Assembly: GCA_964016885.1 (NCBI GenBank)
Contig: OZ024760.1
Coordinates: 2,881,227-2,945,226, forward strand
DNA from: Eledone cirrhosa
Taxonomy: Eukaryota > Mollusca > Cephalopoda > Octopoda > Eledonidae
Length of the DNA stretch: 64,000 nucleotides
Direction of reading: 5' to 3'
This document shows positions 42,665 through 53,600 of the stretch, piece by piece; the first letter of the stretch is position 1, and the number at the start of each line of letters is the position of its first letter. The notes under the pieces are model-generated. The model did not search any database and had not been told where the DNA came from. It was given only the letters and a program-made list of their open reading frames with translations. Both the position numbers and the translations under genes were made by a program.

Positions 42665-43424
42665 AATGGTGTGTTTTTTGTTTATTAGATACTGCTCATT
42701 TATTTTTATATAATGTCAATAGCCTTCATAACATTCTGAGAAAAAAAAAGGGTTAAACTTGGTATTAGATAAAATCTATTACCAAAAACTGTTTAAATAA
42801 ATATGTTTATGTATCTTGTATACATAAACTGCCATCATTTCAAAATTATTGTTGATTTAAATTCAATTATCACATCGTTATTTTTTTTCGTTTTATATTC
42901 TTTATTGATGTTATATTTTATTTTATTTTTTACATTTTATATTTATTTATTTATTTATTTTATTTTATCTTTTTACATTTTCTTTCATTCTGACCTTACT
43001 TGTTATTGTACTGTCTACAATATTAAACTGATCTGGTTAATTAATTAAGTTAATTTAATCTTATTTTATTTAGATTTTATATATTTTATCATGCCATGCT
43101 CGATAGTGAAAAGCAAATTATTTTATTTTATTATTTTTTAACCTGTTCATTATCTCCCACCTGAAACCACCTCTGGTTCTGTTGTGAGGAAAACACCCTG
43201 TATACCCCCCTCCCGTAACTAAAAGTGGACTAGGTGAAACTCTATAAATAAGAACTGAAGTGAACTGTCGAGAGAACTGTATGTACGGAGTCTCATTGTA
43301 GTCTCTAATTGGTAGTTCCAAATTACACCTGGTGAGGTGAATACCTTGGGTCTTATCCTTGTTTCCTACATATATACAAAACAGGTGTGTCACACCATTA
43401 TAACAGTTGTTTATTTTAAAGTGT
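42665..43424. other. AT-rich spacer in intron 3
   Basis: T-rich (TTTA)n near 42920-42970. The more complex 43140-43400 has no recognised similarity. Confidence 0.45.
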
Positions 43425-43545
43425 TTATATCTATTTTAAAACCTTCCATCATAATTCTATATCAGAACCTTTGTTAAGTTATGTTCTAAACACCATCTTA
43501 AACCTTTTGATACCAAACTACCTGAAACCATCCCTGCTTTTTTTT
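43425..43545 (-). repeat. Dispersed element, right part
   Basis: aaaccttccatcataattct and agttatgttctaaacaccat are the reverse of the element body seen at 57540 and 60280. Confidence 0.7.
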
Positions 43546-43734
43546 TTCTCCACAAACTTTACTAATTTCTCCACAAAAATGACTAAATTTTTTAACGATT
43601 TTTAGTGGGTGCAGCACGCCAGCTGTATACGACTTATCCAGAGGTGATGGATTAGCAGAATCTTTAAAGAATCAGATGGGAAGCTTTTATATATATTTTT
43701 TGTAAACTCAGTCCTTTGGTATATTTTTTATTAG

Positions 43735-43906
43735 ACCTGACAGCCATCCATTGCTGCTAATAGCCCTTGGAAACTTCGGAGCAAGTTTTCTTCAAAGGAA
43801 TGTTACTGAACCATTGCAGATGTTGGCTAAAAAAGGGGTCCATGCAACTTATATGCAGGCTGTCTACCCAACACTGACCACACCAAACCTATATTCTATC
43901 ATAACG
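43735..43906 (+). CDS. ENPP: ENPP-like gene, exon 4 (start of catalytic domain, nucleophile Thr)
   Basis: Acceptor atattttttattag; donor ACG|GTAAGT. One nt completes a Glu codon with exon 3, then 57 codons: PDSHPLLLIALGNFGASF, VTEPLQMLAKKGVHATYM and QAVYPTLTTPNLYSIIT. This aligns with the NPP opening (LLxSLDGFRxxYL, ...L..KGV....M.PVYPTKTFPN.Y.I.TGLYP). NPP enzymes are two-zinc hydrolases of nucleotides or lysophospholipids at the cell surface. The nucleophile Thr is kept (ACC 43877-43879). The metal-ligand Asp of SLDGF is Gly here (GGA 43769-43771, read ALGNF), and Lys-Thr-Phe is Leu-Thr-Thr. The frame is unbroken and the splice sites are good, so decay is not evident. ENPP assignment is strong; which paralogue is unknown. 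Confidence 0.88.
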
Positions 43907-43957
43907 GTAAGTCTTAGTTTATTTATTATTTTATTTCTTACTGTTTTACTCCACAAA

Positions 43958-44575
43958 ATCAGGACAAGGGCATGACACCGTGATGAAGGAAGTTCTCCCA
44001 CAAGGTGGAATGGTTGAAGTAGTTGTGGGTGTCAAGGACATGACACACTGATGAAGGAAGTTCTCCCGCAAGGTGGAATGGTTGAAGTAGTTGTGGGTGT
44101 CAAGGTCATGACATACTGATGAAGGAAGTTCTCCCGCAAGGTGGAATGGTTGAAGTAGTTGTGGGTGTCAAGGTCATGACATACTGATGAAGGAAGTTCT
44201 CCCACAAGGTGGAATGGTTGAAGTAGTTGTGGGTGTCAAGGTCATGACACACTGATGAAGGAAGTTCTCCCGCAAGGTGGAATGGTTGAAGTAGTTGTGG
44301 GTGTCAAGGTCATGACACACTGATGAAGGAAGTTCTCCCGCAAGGTGGAATGGTTGAAGTAGTTGTGGGTGTCAAGGTCATGACACACTGATGAAGGAAG
44401 TTCTCCCGCAAGGTGGAATGGTTGAAGTAGTTGTGGGTGTCAAGGACATGACACACTGATGAAGGAAGTTCTCCCACAAGGTGGAATGGTTGAAGTAGTT
44501 GTGGGTGTCAAGGACATGACACACTGATGAAGGAAGTTCTCCCACAAGGTGGAATGGTTGAAGTAGTTGTGGGTG
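43958..44575 (+). repeat. 68-nt minisatellite, nine units, 50 nt after exon 4
   Basis: Unit with tgacacactgatgaaggaag, ttctcccgcaaggtggaatg and gttgaagtagttgtgggtgt. Units differ by only a few substitutions (caaggaca/caaggtca, cgcaag/cacaag), so the expansion is recent. Confidence 0.95.
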
Positions 44576-45000
44576 TCATTGGCTTACTGTCTTCCACAGC
44601 AATGTTTGTCACTGTCTTGTCTGTGGGATGTTGCTCGAATATGCCCTCCAACCAAGGGTATAGTGTTTGCCCCACAGGGTGGAATAGTTGAAACAGTTGT
44701 GGGTATCACTGGGTTACTGTTTTCAGCATCATCATCATCACCATCATTTTAATGTCCACTATCAATGGCAATGCTTTTGCCATCTTGTCCATTAAATATT
44801 TCTTTATATACTCTCCAACCAAGAGTATGGGGTTTGTCCCAAAATGTAGAATGGTTGAAGTAGCTGTGGGTTTCATTGGCTTACTATTTTCAATGGCAAT
44901 GCTTTCATTGTCTTGTCTGTTGGATGTTGCTCTGATATACCCTCCAACAAAGGGTATAAGGTTTGTCCCTTAATAGAGGAAGGCTGCTGCAACTGTGGGT
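44576..45000 (+). repeat. Three diverged larger units from which the 68-nt array derives
   Basis: gtgggtgtcattggcttact (44568), gtgggtatcactgggttact (44697) and gtgggtttcattggcttact (44862) start units of about 130-165 nt that also contain cctccaaccaagggtatag and aggtggaatgrttga-like parts. The 68-nt units keep only one part of them. A retroelement tail fragment (CATCAT) sits at 44727-44755. Confidence 0.7.
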
Positions 45001-45109
45001 ATTGTTGTTTTCATTGTGGTGAATCAGATTAGGATTTAGACTTTAGTGAAAAAAAATATTCCAAGATTACATTCAGTATGATTAACAAGATATGATTTTA
45101 ATAATAAAA

Positions 45110-45240
45110 TAATAATAATAATAATGAAATGATTGTGTACAGTGCTCAGGTGCACTACAACTCATCAAAGGTGCATGTATAGTACATAGAATAATGTACA
45201 AATGTCAGGAAAGTGAACAGTGTATGAGCCATGTTGTACA
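45110..45240 (-). mobile_element. LINE 3' end (37285 family), tail only
   Basis: (AAT)n, then gtacagtgctcaggtgcact and agtgaacagtgtatgagcca: the reverse of the 3' UTR at 38640-38770. Confidence 0.85.
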
Positions 45241-45269
45241 TATGACGAGAATTTACAATATCAAACCAC

Positions 45270-45386
45270 CTGACACCACCCCTGCCAAGGTTAACTATGC
45301 CTTTCATCCTTACGGGGTTGATAAAATAAAGTACCAGTAATGCACTGGATAATTGCTGGCCTTGTGCCAAAAGTAAAGACAATTAT
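45270..45386 (+). mobile_element. tRNA-derived SINE, 3' half
   Basis: ccaaggttaactatgccttt, agtaccagtaatgcactgga and gtgccaaaagtaaagacaat. Confidence 0.8.
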
Positions 45387-46365
45387 AATTTTAAGCAATG
45401 ATCTTGTTATATTCCAAACACCAACTTCCTTATGAAAGAGTTTGTTTTATTATTAAATCCTTCTAAATTATTGTATATTTTAAAATTTATTTGAAAATCA
45501 TAGATATTGTCTTTCATTAGAAAAATGGTAATGAAAGGGTTAAAGTGTTTATATTTATCAAAACAATTTCCACCCTAGTTTTACGTAGCAATCTTTGTTA
45601 ACCCTTTATCATTTATATTACTCTATATTTACTGTTGTATTTTCACAGTAAACACTTCACCTCATGTACTTATCTCACATAATATTGAACCTATGAGATT
45701 TTGATATTAATCATTTTGAGAACAATACCTTAACATCGGTATGAGCGGCTGGTTACAGCCGGTTTGAACAGAAAAGGGTGAGAGAATTCTGACCGGATAT
45801 GGCTGGTTAATATGCTAAAAGGTTAAGTTATGTTCCAAACACCCACTTCAAAATAAGAAATTGAATTATGATACTGAATCCCACCAAATTCTTGGTTATT
45901 TTCAAAATTATTTGAAAATCATAGATAGCGTTTTTCATTAGAAAAATGGTAATGAAAGGGTTAAAGTCTTTATATATTACCTAAACAATTTTCATCCTAG
46001 TTTTATGTAACAATCTTTATTAAGTTATGTTTCAAACACCCGCTTAAAAATAAGAAAATGAATTATGATACTGAATCCCAGCAAATTCTTGGTTATTTTC
46101 AAAATTATTTGAAAATCATAGATAGCGTTTTTCATTAGAAAAATGGTAATGAAAGGGTTAAAGTCTTTATATATTACCTAAACAATTTCCATCCTAGTTT
46201 TATGTAACAATCTTTATTAAGTTATGTTCCAAACACCTGCTTAAAAATAAGAAAATTAATTATGATACTGAATCCCAGCAAATTCTTGGTTATTTTCAAA
46301 ATTATTTGAAAATCACAGACAGCGTCTTTCATTAGAAACACTGCGATGAAAGGGTTAAAATGTTT
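45387..46365 (-). repeat. Tandem copies (about 187 nt) of the dispersed element, with a MITE inside
   Basis: Units with aaatcatagatagcgttttt, cattagaaaaatggtaatga and agttatgttccaaacacctg recur near 45395-45545, 45830-46000, 46015-46185 and 46205-46365. A MITE-like copy interrupts at 45598-45826. Confidence 0.75.
45598..45826 (-). mobile_element. MITE-like element
   Basis: aaccctttatcatttatatt at one end and atatgctaaaaggttaa at the other; interior as in the 41527 copy, reversed. Confidence 0.8.
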
Positions 46366-46549
46366 CAATTAAATTAGAGTTGTCAATTAGAAAGTTTGAG
46401 AGCAACTAACAGCAGCATCAGCATCAAGGGCAGCAGCCACTAACAGCATCAGCAGTTCTTCATCTTTGAGCTGATGTTGGCATGAAGAATTATTTTGGCT
46501 TCTTAATAGCGTATCTAACACCTCCATTGTCAAGACAACCTTATTTTAT

Positions 46550-47478
46550 AGAAGTGGGTGTGTATGAATGTTTGGATGTAAGTGTGTGTGTGTGTATGAG
46601 TGTGTAAGAATGTGTGTGTAGGAATGTGTGTAGGAATGTGTGTGATAGTGTATAAATGTGTGGATGTGTGTGTGTAAGAGTGTAAGAAGGTGTATGTGTT
46701 TATGGAGGGGTGTATCTATGAATGTCTATGTGTGTCTTGGTGTGTCTGTGTGCATGTGTATGTATGGGTGTGTATGAATGACTGGTGGTGAGTGTATGTG
46801 TGTGCATGTGTGTGTGTAGGGAGTGTATGAATGTCTGCATATGTGTGTGTGCATGTGTATGTATGGGTGTGTGTGATTGACTGGTGGTGTGTGTATGTGT
46901 GTGTAGGGAGTGTATGAATGTCTGCATATGTGTGTGTGTGCATGTGTGTCTATGTATAAATGTACGCATATATGAGTGTGTATGAATGACTGAGTGGTAT
47001 GTGTGTGTATATGAATGAGTATTTGTGTGTTTATGTGTGTATATGAATGAGTGTTTGTGTGTTTATATGTGTCTATGTGTATGTAAGACTGTGTTTGTGT
47101 GTTTATGTGTGTATATGAATGAGTGTTTGTGTGTTTATGTGTGTATATGAATGAGTGTTTGTGTGTTTATATGTGTCTATGTGTATGTAAGACTGTGTTT
47201 GTGTGTTTATGTGTGTATATGAACGAGTGTTTGTGTGTTTATGTGTGTATATGAATGAGTATTTGTGTGTTTATGTGTGTATATGAATGAGTATTTGTGT
47301 GTTTATGTGTGTATATGAACGAGTGTTTGTGTGTTTATGTGTGTATATGAACGAGTGTTTGTGTGTTTATATGTGTCTATGTGTATGTAAGACTGTGTTT
47401 GTGTGTTTATGTGTGTATATGAACGAGTGTTTGTGTGTTTATGTGTGTCTATGTGTATGTAAGACTGTGTTTGTATGA
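46550..47478. repeat. GT-rich minisatellite, 0.9 kb
   Basis: TGTGTGTATGAATG units to about 47000, then a 32-34-nt unit (gtgtttatgtgtgtatatga, acgagtgtttgtgt) with periodic insertion of tatgtgtctatgtgtatgta / agactgtgttt, giving a higher-order pattern. Confidence 0.9.
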
Positions 47479-47564
47479 GCTAATATTTAGCAGGAATTCA
47501 TTAATTTATTATTACTCTCTGTAATCAATTTAAAAGTTATTCAGAATGAATGATGGACCATAAT

Positions 47565-47762
47565 AATAATAATTGTTTCTACTTTTGGCACAAGGCCAGA
47601 AATTATCCCAGTGTATTACTGGTACTTTATTTTATCGATCCCGTAAGGATGAAAGGCAAAGTTAACTTCGGCGGGATTTGAACTCAGAATGGCAAGGGCC
47701 GAAACTCTATGCGTCAAAGCATGGCGTCCGACCCTCTACCGATACTGCCAATTCACCGCCAA
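47565..47762 (-). mobile_element. tRNA-derived SINE, full length
   Basis: ttctacttttggcacaaggc, gatttgaactcagaatggca and accctctaccgatactgcca. Confidence 0.9.
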
Positions 47763-47822
47763 TAATAATAATAATGATGAGGAAATTAGTGTGTACAGTG
47801 CTCAGGTGCACTACAACTCATT
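47763..47822 (-). mobile_element. LINE 3' end (37285 family), tail only
   Basis: (AAT)n then gtgtacagtgctcaggtgca and ctacaactca; a 60-nt stub abutting the SINE. Confidence 0.8.
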
Positions 47823-48109
47823 TTTTTTTCCATTTAGAGGGTTTTTAAAATCCCATCTAACAGACTAATTCTATTTTGTCAAATACGGCGTAAGCACACG
47901 TTACTACCTAATTTCTAAATTTGCTAGCCGTTTCTAAACAAAGCCTGCTTTGTGTCTCCCTATTTATATACATATATATGTATATGTATAATGTGTGCAC
48001 TCCCGAGTTGTCTTGGGGTAACGAGAGTTACAAAAGGTATTCAATAAATTGGTAGAGTATAGGCAATTTTTTTTTCCCTGATGATTTCATATGAATGAAA
48101 CAGTTCTAG
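47823..48109. other. Spacer with a fold-back arm
   Basis: Unrecognised sequence; at 48080-48109 gatttcatatgaatgaaaca matches an arm of the 4708 fold-back family. Confidence 0.5.
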
Positions 48110-48720
48110 TCCTGAACTGACATGACATTTCTTTAGGATACGAATGTAGACTCCATCTAACCTTCTTTCCAGTTTGGAAGTAAGGGTCCCTTCCTGAACT
48201 GACATGACATTTCTTTAGAATGTGAATGTAGACTCCATCTAACCTTCTTTCCAGTTTGGAAATAAGGGTACATTCCTGAACTGACATGACATTTCTTTAG
48301 AATGCAAATGTAGACTCCATCTAACCTTCTTTCCTGTTTGGAAGTAAGGGTCCCTTCCTGAACTGACATGACATTTCTTTAGAATGTGAATGTAGACTCC
48401 ATCTAACCTTCTTTCCAGTTTGGAAGTAAGGGTCCCTTCCTGAACTGACATGACATTTCTTTAGAATGTGAATGTAGACTCCATCTAACCTTCTTTCCAG
48501 TTTGGAAATAAGGGTACATTCCTGAACTGACATGACATTTCTTTAGAATGCAAATGTAGACTCCATCTAACCTTCTTTCCTGTTTGGAAGTAAGGGTCCC
48601 TTCCTGAACTGACATGACATTTCTTTAGAATGCGAATGTAGACTCCATCTAACCTTCTTTCCAGTTTGGAAGTAAGGGTCCATGCTAAGCAACCATACAA
48701 TAGAACAGAGGTAAAATTTG
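48110..48720 (-). repeat. 82-nt minisatellite from a LINE RT C-terminal segment
   Basis: Seven units of 82 nt (ccatctaaccttctttccag, ctgacatgacatttctttag). Variants form the series 2-3-4 = 5-6-7 (aaataagggtacat, then gcaaatg/cctg, then tccc), i.e. a 246-nt higher-order repeat. At the right edge the minus strand reads LLYGCLAWTLTSKLERRLDG then VYIRILKKCHVS, the classic LINE segment YGCEAWTLTKxLExRLDGxYxRML. The first unit is thus a LINE fragment; since 82 is not a multiple of three, the copies are out of frame with each other. Confidence 0.9.
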
Positions 48721-49080
48721 CTTGAAAGAGGTTCCATTTTATGTTGTCTTTCCCCCCTCCCGAATTAAAATTTTTTTATTAGTACCACAGTACATTTCTT
48801 TCAAAGTTTCTTTACCACTGTAATTGAAACAAAATGTAAAAAAATAACACAAAAAAAGACTACAACAGCAGCAACAATAACAACAAAAGCCCATTAATCT
48901 TTAGAATTGTTAATATTTTTGTGTTTCACTGGTGCAGGCTGTAAAATGGCCGCCTGTCAAATACAACTTGTAATAAATCAGCAGAGAAAATGGCGGAGGT
49001 TCCTTTTTATCTTCTTCTTCATCGGTGGCTTGGCTTGAACTTTATGTCCTCTAGCAATTAATGATGTAAACACATGTGAT
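48721..49080. other. Spacer, no gene
   Basis: A-rich; nothing recognised. Confidence 0.5.
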
Positions 49081-49084
49081 GTCT

Positions 49085-49623
49085 AAGTATATCATCGTCA
49101 TCATTAGCAGTATCATCATCATCATCATCATCGTTATCACGGTTACCTTCATTATATCGTCGTCACCATCATCATCATCATCAATGTCATCACCATTGTC
49201 ATCATCGTCATCATCATCATCATCGTCATCGTCATCGTCATCATCATCATCATCATCACCGCCAGCATCGCCGTCGCCGTCATCATTATTGTCATCAGCA
49301 TCGTCATCATCGTCGTCATCATGATCATCATCATCATCATCGTTATCGTCATATCATCATCATCATCATCGTCATCATCATCATCATCGTCATCATAGTC
49401 ATCATCATCATCATCATTGTCATCATCATCATTATCATCATCATCATCATCATAGTCATCATCATCATCATCATCATTATCATCATCATCATTATCATCA
49501 TGATCAATGTCATCATTATCATCATCATCATCGTCATCATCATCATCATCATCATTATCATCATCATCGTTATCGTCATATCATCATATCATCATCATCA
49601 TCATCATTATCATTATGATCAAT

Positions 49624-49655
<32 letters not shown>

Positions 49656-49757
49656 TATCATCATCGTTATCGTCATGTCGCCATCATCATCATCACTGCC
49701 ATCATCATCATCATCATCATCATCACTGCCATCACCATCATCATCATCATCATCACT
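49085..49757. repeat. (CAT)n array with CGTCAT variants
   Basis: About 0.67 kb of ATC triplets with GTC and TTA variants. Ser, Ile or Met homopolymer frames are artefacts. Confidence 0.95.
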
Positions 49758-50063
49758 TAACAATTGTCTTTTCCCTCAAAGCATGGTTTGTATTGGCCTT
49801 CACATCCTTTAATGATTTAGCATAAAATATCTGAAAGCAGGTTTGGCTGATTTCATAAGATTTACGGCATCTTTATTGGTGGACAGATGGTTGTGAAGAG
49901 TTGCAGTGTTAGAGTAAAGACATCCATATTCATTGTGATGTCACTCAAGTATTATACAATAATGTTGTGTATGTAGCGGTGTTAATTCTTTCTTAACAAC
50001 CTGTAATGAAACAGGTTTGTTAATTGAAATCTTTATAGCATCTTTACTAGTAAACAAGTCATT
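49758..50063 (+). repeat. Two diverged units of the 140-nt repeat
   Basis: catctttattggtggacaga, gttgtgaagagttgcagtgt and catctttactagtaaacaag link it to 22270-23575. Confidence 0.65.
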
Positions 50064-51157
50064 CATCATCATCATCATCATCATCATCACCGTTTTACGT
50101 CCGTTCTTCCACGCTAGCATGGGTTAGACGTTTGTCCTGTTGTGAGCAGTGTCTGGTCGGCTGACCATGCCTTGCTCATACAGGAACTGATTCTGGCTTG
50201 ATTTCTACAGCTGGATGCCCTTCCTAACACCAACCTCATTTACAGTGAGTGCTGGGTGCTCTTTTGCCGTGGCGCCTACACGTCCACTTTACAGTGTGGG
50301 CTGGGTGCTTTTTTGCCGTGGCGCCTACACATCCACTTTACAGTGTGGGCTGGGTGCTCTTTTGCCGTGGCGCCTACACGTCCACTTTACAGTGAGTGCT
50401 GGGTGCTTTTTTGCCGTGGCGCCTACACGTCCACTTTACAGTGTGAGCTGGGTGCTTTTTTGCCGTGGCGCCTACACGTCCACTTTACAGTGTGAGCTGG
50501 GTGCTTTTTTGCCGTGGCGCCTACACGTCCACTTTACAGTGTGAGCTGGGTGCTTTTTTGCCGTGGCGCCTACACGTCCACTTTACAGTGTGAGCTGGGT
50601 GCTTTTTTGCCGTGGCGCCTACACGTCCACTTTACAGTGTGAGCTGGGTGCTTTTTTGCCGTGGCGCCTACACGTCCACTTTACAGTGTGAGCTGGGTGC
50701 TTTTTTGCCGTGGCGCCTACACGTCCACTTTACAGTGTGAGCTGGGTGCTTTTTTGCCGTGGTGCCTACACGTCCACTTTACAGTGTGGGCTGGGTGCTT
50801 TTTTGCCGTGGCGCCTACACGTCCACTTTACAGTGTGAGCTGGGTGCTTTTTTGCCGTGGCGCCTACACGTCCACTTTACAGTGTGAGCTGGGTGCTTTT
50901 TTGCCGTGGCGCCTACACGTCCACTTTACAGTGTGGGCTGGGTGCTTTTTTGCCGTGGCGCCTCCACGACCACCTTGCAGTGGGAGGTGTGGGGGCATAT
51001 TGTCTATATGCTTCAGCTTGTACCCATGGGAGGTCAGGTACTCTGTATTACTGCGTGACGCCAGAGGTCATGGTCGTGTGTCATCGCCTTTGAGAGGTGC
51101 AATTGGGTAAGGTCGGCTTTTATCACCTCATCCCAGGTCATCTTGGGTCTCCCCATA
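50064..51157 (-). mobile_element. LINE 3' end with a 15-unit 49-nt array inside its 3' UTR
   Basis: On the minus strand the coding end (MGRPKMTWDEVIKADL, then QLHLSKAMTHDHDLWRHAV and TGA near 51033) is followed by the 3' UTR. Within it a 49-nt module (tttacagtgtgagctgggtg, cttttttgccgtggcgccta on the + strand) is repeated about 15 times at 50237-50975. Then come ggaagggcatccagctgtag and the ATG tail (CATCAT at 50065-50090). The same module occurs once in the SINEs and 3-5 times in other LINE copies. Confidence 0.9.
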
Positions 51158-51416
51158 ACTGGTACTTTATGGTATCTTTACTAGTAAACAAGTCATTGTG
51201 AGAAGTTATAATGGTTTCTTATATACGCACAAGGCCAGCAATTTTGGAGGAGGGGAAAGTCGATTAAATCGAATCCAGTGCATGACTGGTACTTTATTTT
51301 ATTGACCCCGTAAGGATGAAAGGCAAAGCCTTCTAGCTTATTAAGATAGACTTTTACATCTTTACTAGTAAAGAAATCATTGTGAACATTTAAAATAAGA
51401 GTAAACACTTTAATAT
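51158..51416. mobile_element. 140-nt repeat units and a SINE fragment (-)
   Basis: Units at 51160-51205 and 51340-51416 flank a SINE 3' part in minus orientation (51207-51333: gcacaaggccagcaattttg, tactttattttattgacccc). Confidence 0.7.
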
Positions 51417-51645
51417 TTAACTCCTTAGCATTTACATTACTCTATATATACTATTGTATTTTCATGGTAAACACTTTACCTCACATAATTATCTCACATA
51501 ATATCGAATCTATGAGATTCTGATATTATTTATTTTGAGAACAAAACCTTAACATAAGTATGAGCAGTCGGTTATGGCCAGTTTGAACAGAAAGAGGGGA
51601 GAGAATTCTGACCAGATACAGCCGGTTTAAAGGCTAAAGGGTTAA
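51417..51645 (-). mobile_element. MITE-like element
   Basis: ttaactccttagcatttaca and aaaggctaaagggttaa as imperfect inverted ends; interior as in the 41527 copy, reversed. Confidence 0.8.
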
Positions 51646-51841
51646 TGTGATGGAGTTTCAGTGTTGTGGACTTTTCTAAAGTTTTTTCCGAATGTGGTTT
51701 CATGTAGTTTGTTAATTCAAATGTTTATACTATATTTACTAGTGGACAGATTGTTGTGATATTTTGCAATATATATATATATATAATAGTATAACACTGG
51801 AGGGTTATATCCATAGTAGGAGAGAACACAATCCATGGGAC

Positions 51842-51946
51842 GAGTTTGGTAGAACAGTTAGTTCACCATACTGAGAACATGTTTCACATTAAGCGGATCT
51901 TCAGCATTTGTTCTCAGTATGGTGAACTAACTGTTGTGGAACTACT
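51842..51946. repeat. Fold-back element
   Basis: agttagttcaccatactgag and its reverse complement ctcagtatggtgaactaact are separated by about 45 nt. Confidence 0.85.
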
Positions 51947-51983
51947 TCTATATATAAATATAGATATAGATCTACAAAACCAA

Positions 51984-52350
51984 ATTGTAAAATTATATTA
52001 TAAAATTAAATTAAATTGTTTAGAATTATATTATAAAATTAAATTAAATTGTTTAGAATTATATTATAAAATTAAATTAAATTGTTTAGAATTATATTAT
52101 AAAATTAAATTAAATTGTTTAGAATTATATTATAAAATTAAATTAAATTGTTTAGAATTATATTATAAAATTAAATTAAATTGTTTAGAATTATATTATA
52201 AAATTAAATTAAATTGTTTAGAATTATATTATAAAATTAAATTAAATTGTTTAGAATTATATTATAAAATTAAATTAAATTGTTTAGAATTATATTATAA
52301 AATTAAATTAAATTGTTTAGAATTATATTATAAAATTAAATTAAATTGTT
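51984..52350. repeat. 33-nt minisatellite, 11 nearly identical units
   Basis: Unit tataaaattaaattaaattg / tttagaattatat; the copies are essentially perfect. The + frame reads LYYKIKLNCLE repeatedly, an artefact of 33 being divisible by three. It is very AT-rich. Confidence 0.95.
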
Positions 52351-52431
52351 AGTGAAGTCATTCTTTTCCTTTTTTTAAATATACCTAACTGTACCAAGGA
52401 TTTCACACATTTTCCAATATATATATTGATG

Positions 52432-52772
52432 GAGGCACATGGCTTAGTGGTTAGAGCATTGGCCTTGCAATCGAAAGGTTGTGAGTTCAATTCTCAAACC
52501 GGGTGATGTGTTGTTTCCTTAAGCAAGACACTTTATTTCACATTGCTCCAGTTTACTCAGCTGTAGAAATGAGATGATAGGGACTGGGGTCCCTATCATT
52601 CCACTGCAAAGTGGTCGTGGAGGGGCCACGGCAAAAAAGCACCCAGCACTCACTGTAAATGAGGTTGGTGTTAGGAAGGGCATCCAGCTGTAGAAATCAA
52701 GCCAGAATCAATTCCCGTCCCACCCTTGCAAGCAGGGAAAAAGCGGATGTAAAATGATGATGATGATGATAT
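52432..52772 (+). mobile_element. Full-length tRNA-derived SINE with LINE-like tail
   Basis: Best + strand copy: cttagtggttagagcattgg and gtgagttcaattctcaaacc (tRNA-like A and B boxes), cttaagcaagacactttatt, the hairpin agggactggggtccct, the module gccacggcaaaaaagcaccc, ggaagggcatccagctgtag, and the end cacccttgcaagcagggaaa with a GATGAT tail. Confidence 0.92.
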
Positions 52773-53080
52773 ATATATATATAGCTGTAAGATACACACT
52801 CTAGTGAATCAGTGCATCGTACTAACATACCTTCTGGTGTTCGTTCCTCCCCTGTTACACACAAACATTCCCTTGTCCCTCTCACCAGTGTAAATACAGC
52901 AATACATTGATTGGTCTATTGGAAACCAATATAACCAATGACATTTTTGAACACGAAATCTATGTCATCGATAAACGAATCAATAACTCAATCGATAAAC
53001 CCTATTTCTTAGATCGAAGTCAATAACAACTGTCGACATTTACATATACTCGTCTATTGTGTAGGCAGACATTGTTTAGT
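52773..53080. other. Spacer in intron 4
   Basis: No recognised feature. Confidence 0.5.
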
Positions 53081-53390
53081 GTCTGGGTTTGTTGGTGGTG
53101 GGGAGGATGTGGTGATGGGGTTGTTGGTTGGTAGGGGAGGATGTGGTGATGGGGTTGTTGGTTGGTAGGGGGAGGATGTGGTGATGGAGGTTGTTGGGGG
53201 TGGGGGATAGTGGTGGGAAGGGGGAGGGCGTGGTGATGGGGTTGTTGGGGGTGGGGTGGGAGATAGTGGTGATAGTGGGGGGTAGTGGAGGTGGGAGTGG
53301 ATATGATGAGAGTGATGGTGGGAGTAGATGAGATGGTAATGTGGGTGGTGGGGGTGGGGGATAGTGCTTGTTGTGGGGTGGTGGTGCCGG
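53081..53390. repeat. G-rich minisatellite-like tract
   Basis: gaggatgtggtgatggggtt / gttggttggtaggg units of about 36-45 nt, three or four copies then irregular GGGG-rich text. Confidence 0.8.
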
Positions 53391-53600
53391 GGTTGTTTCT
53401 TTCTTTCTTGTTTTCACTTCTTTCTTTTCTTTCTTTCTTTCCTTCTTTCTTTCTTTCTTTCTTTTACCTCTTTCTTCTTTGCTGTTTTTAACTTTCCTTT
53501 CTTTCTTCCAGTCTTCCTTTCTTTCTTTCTTCCTTCTTTCCACTTCTGTCTTTCTCTCCTTCTTTCTTACTTTCACTTCCTTTGTTGATAATCTCTCTCC
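53391..53600. repeat. (TTTC)n polypyrimidine tract
   Basis: About 200 nt of TTTC/TTCC repeats, roughly 100 nt upstream of the exon 5 acceptor. Confidence 0.9.

Noticed and set aside
50215..51110. Cys/Trp-rich repeat protein in the 49-nt array
   Set aside because: 49 is not a multiple of three; the long frames arise because the module lacks stops, and the module is LINE 3' UTR read on the wrong strand.
52432..52510. Possible tRNA gene
   Set aside because: A and B boxes are present, but the segment continues into a SINE body with ATG tail and is repeated elsewhere; the clover-leaf pairing is poor.
53076..53576. Lys/Glu- and Pro-rich minus-strand frame
   Set aside because: It is the complement of a TTTC tract and a G-rich repeat that lie in the intron before exon 5.
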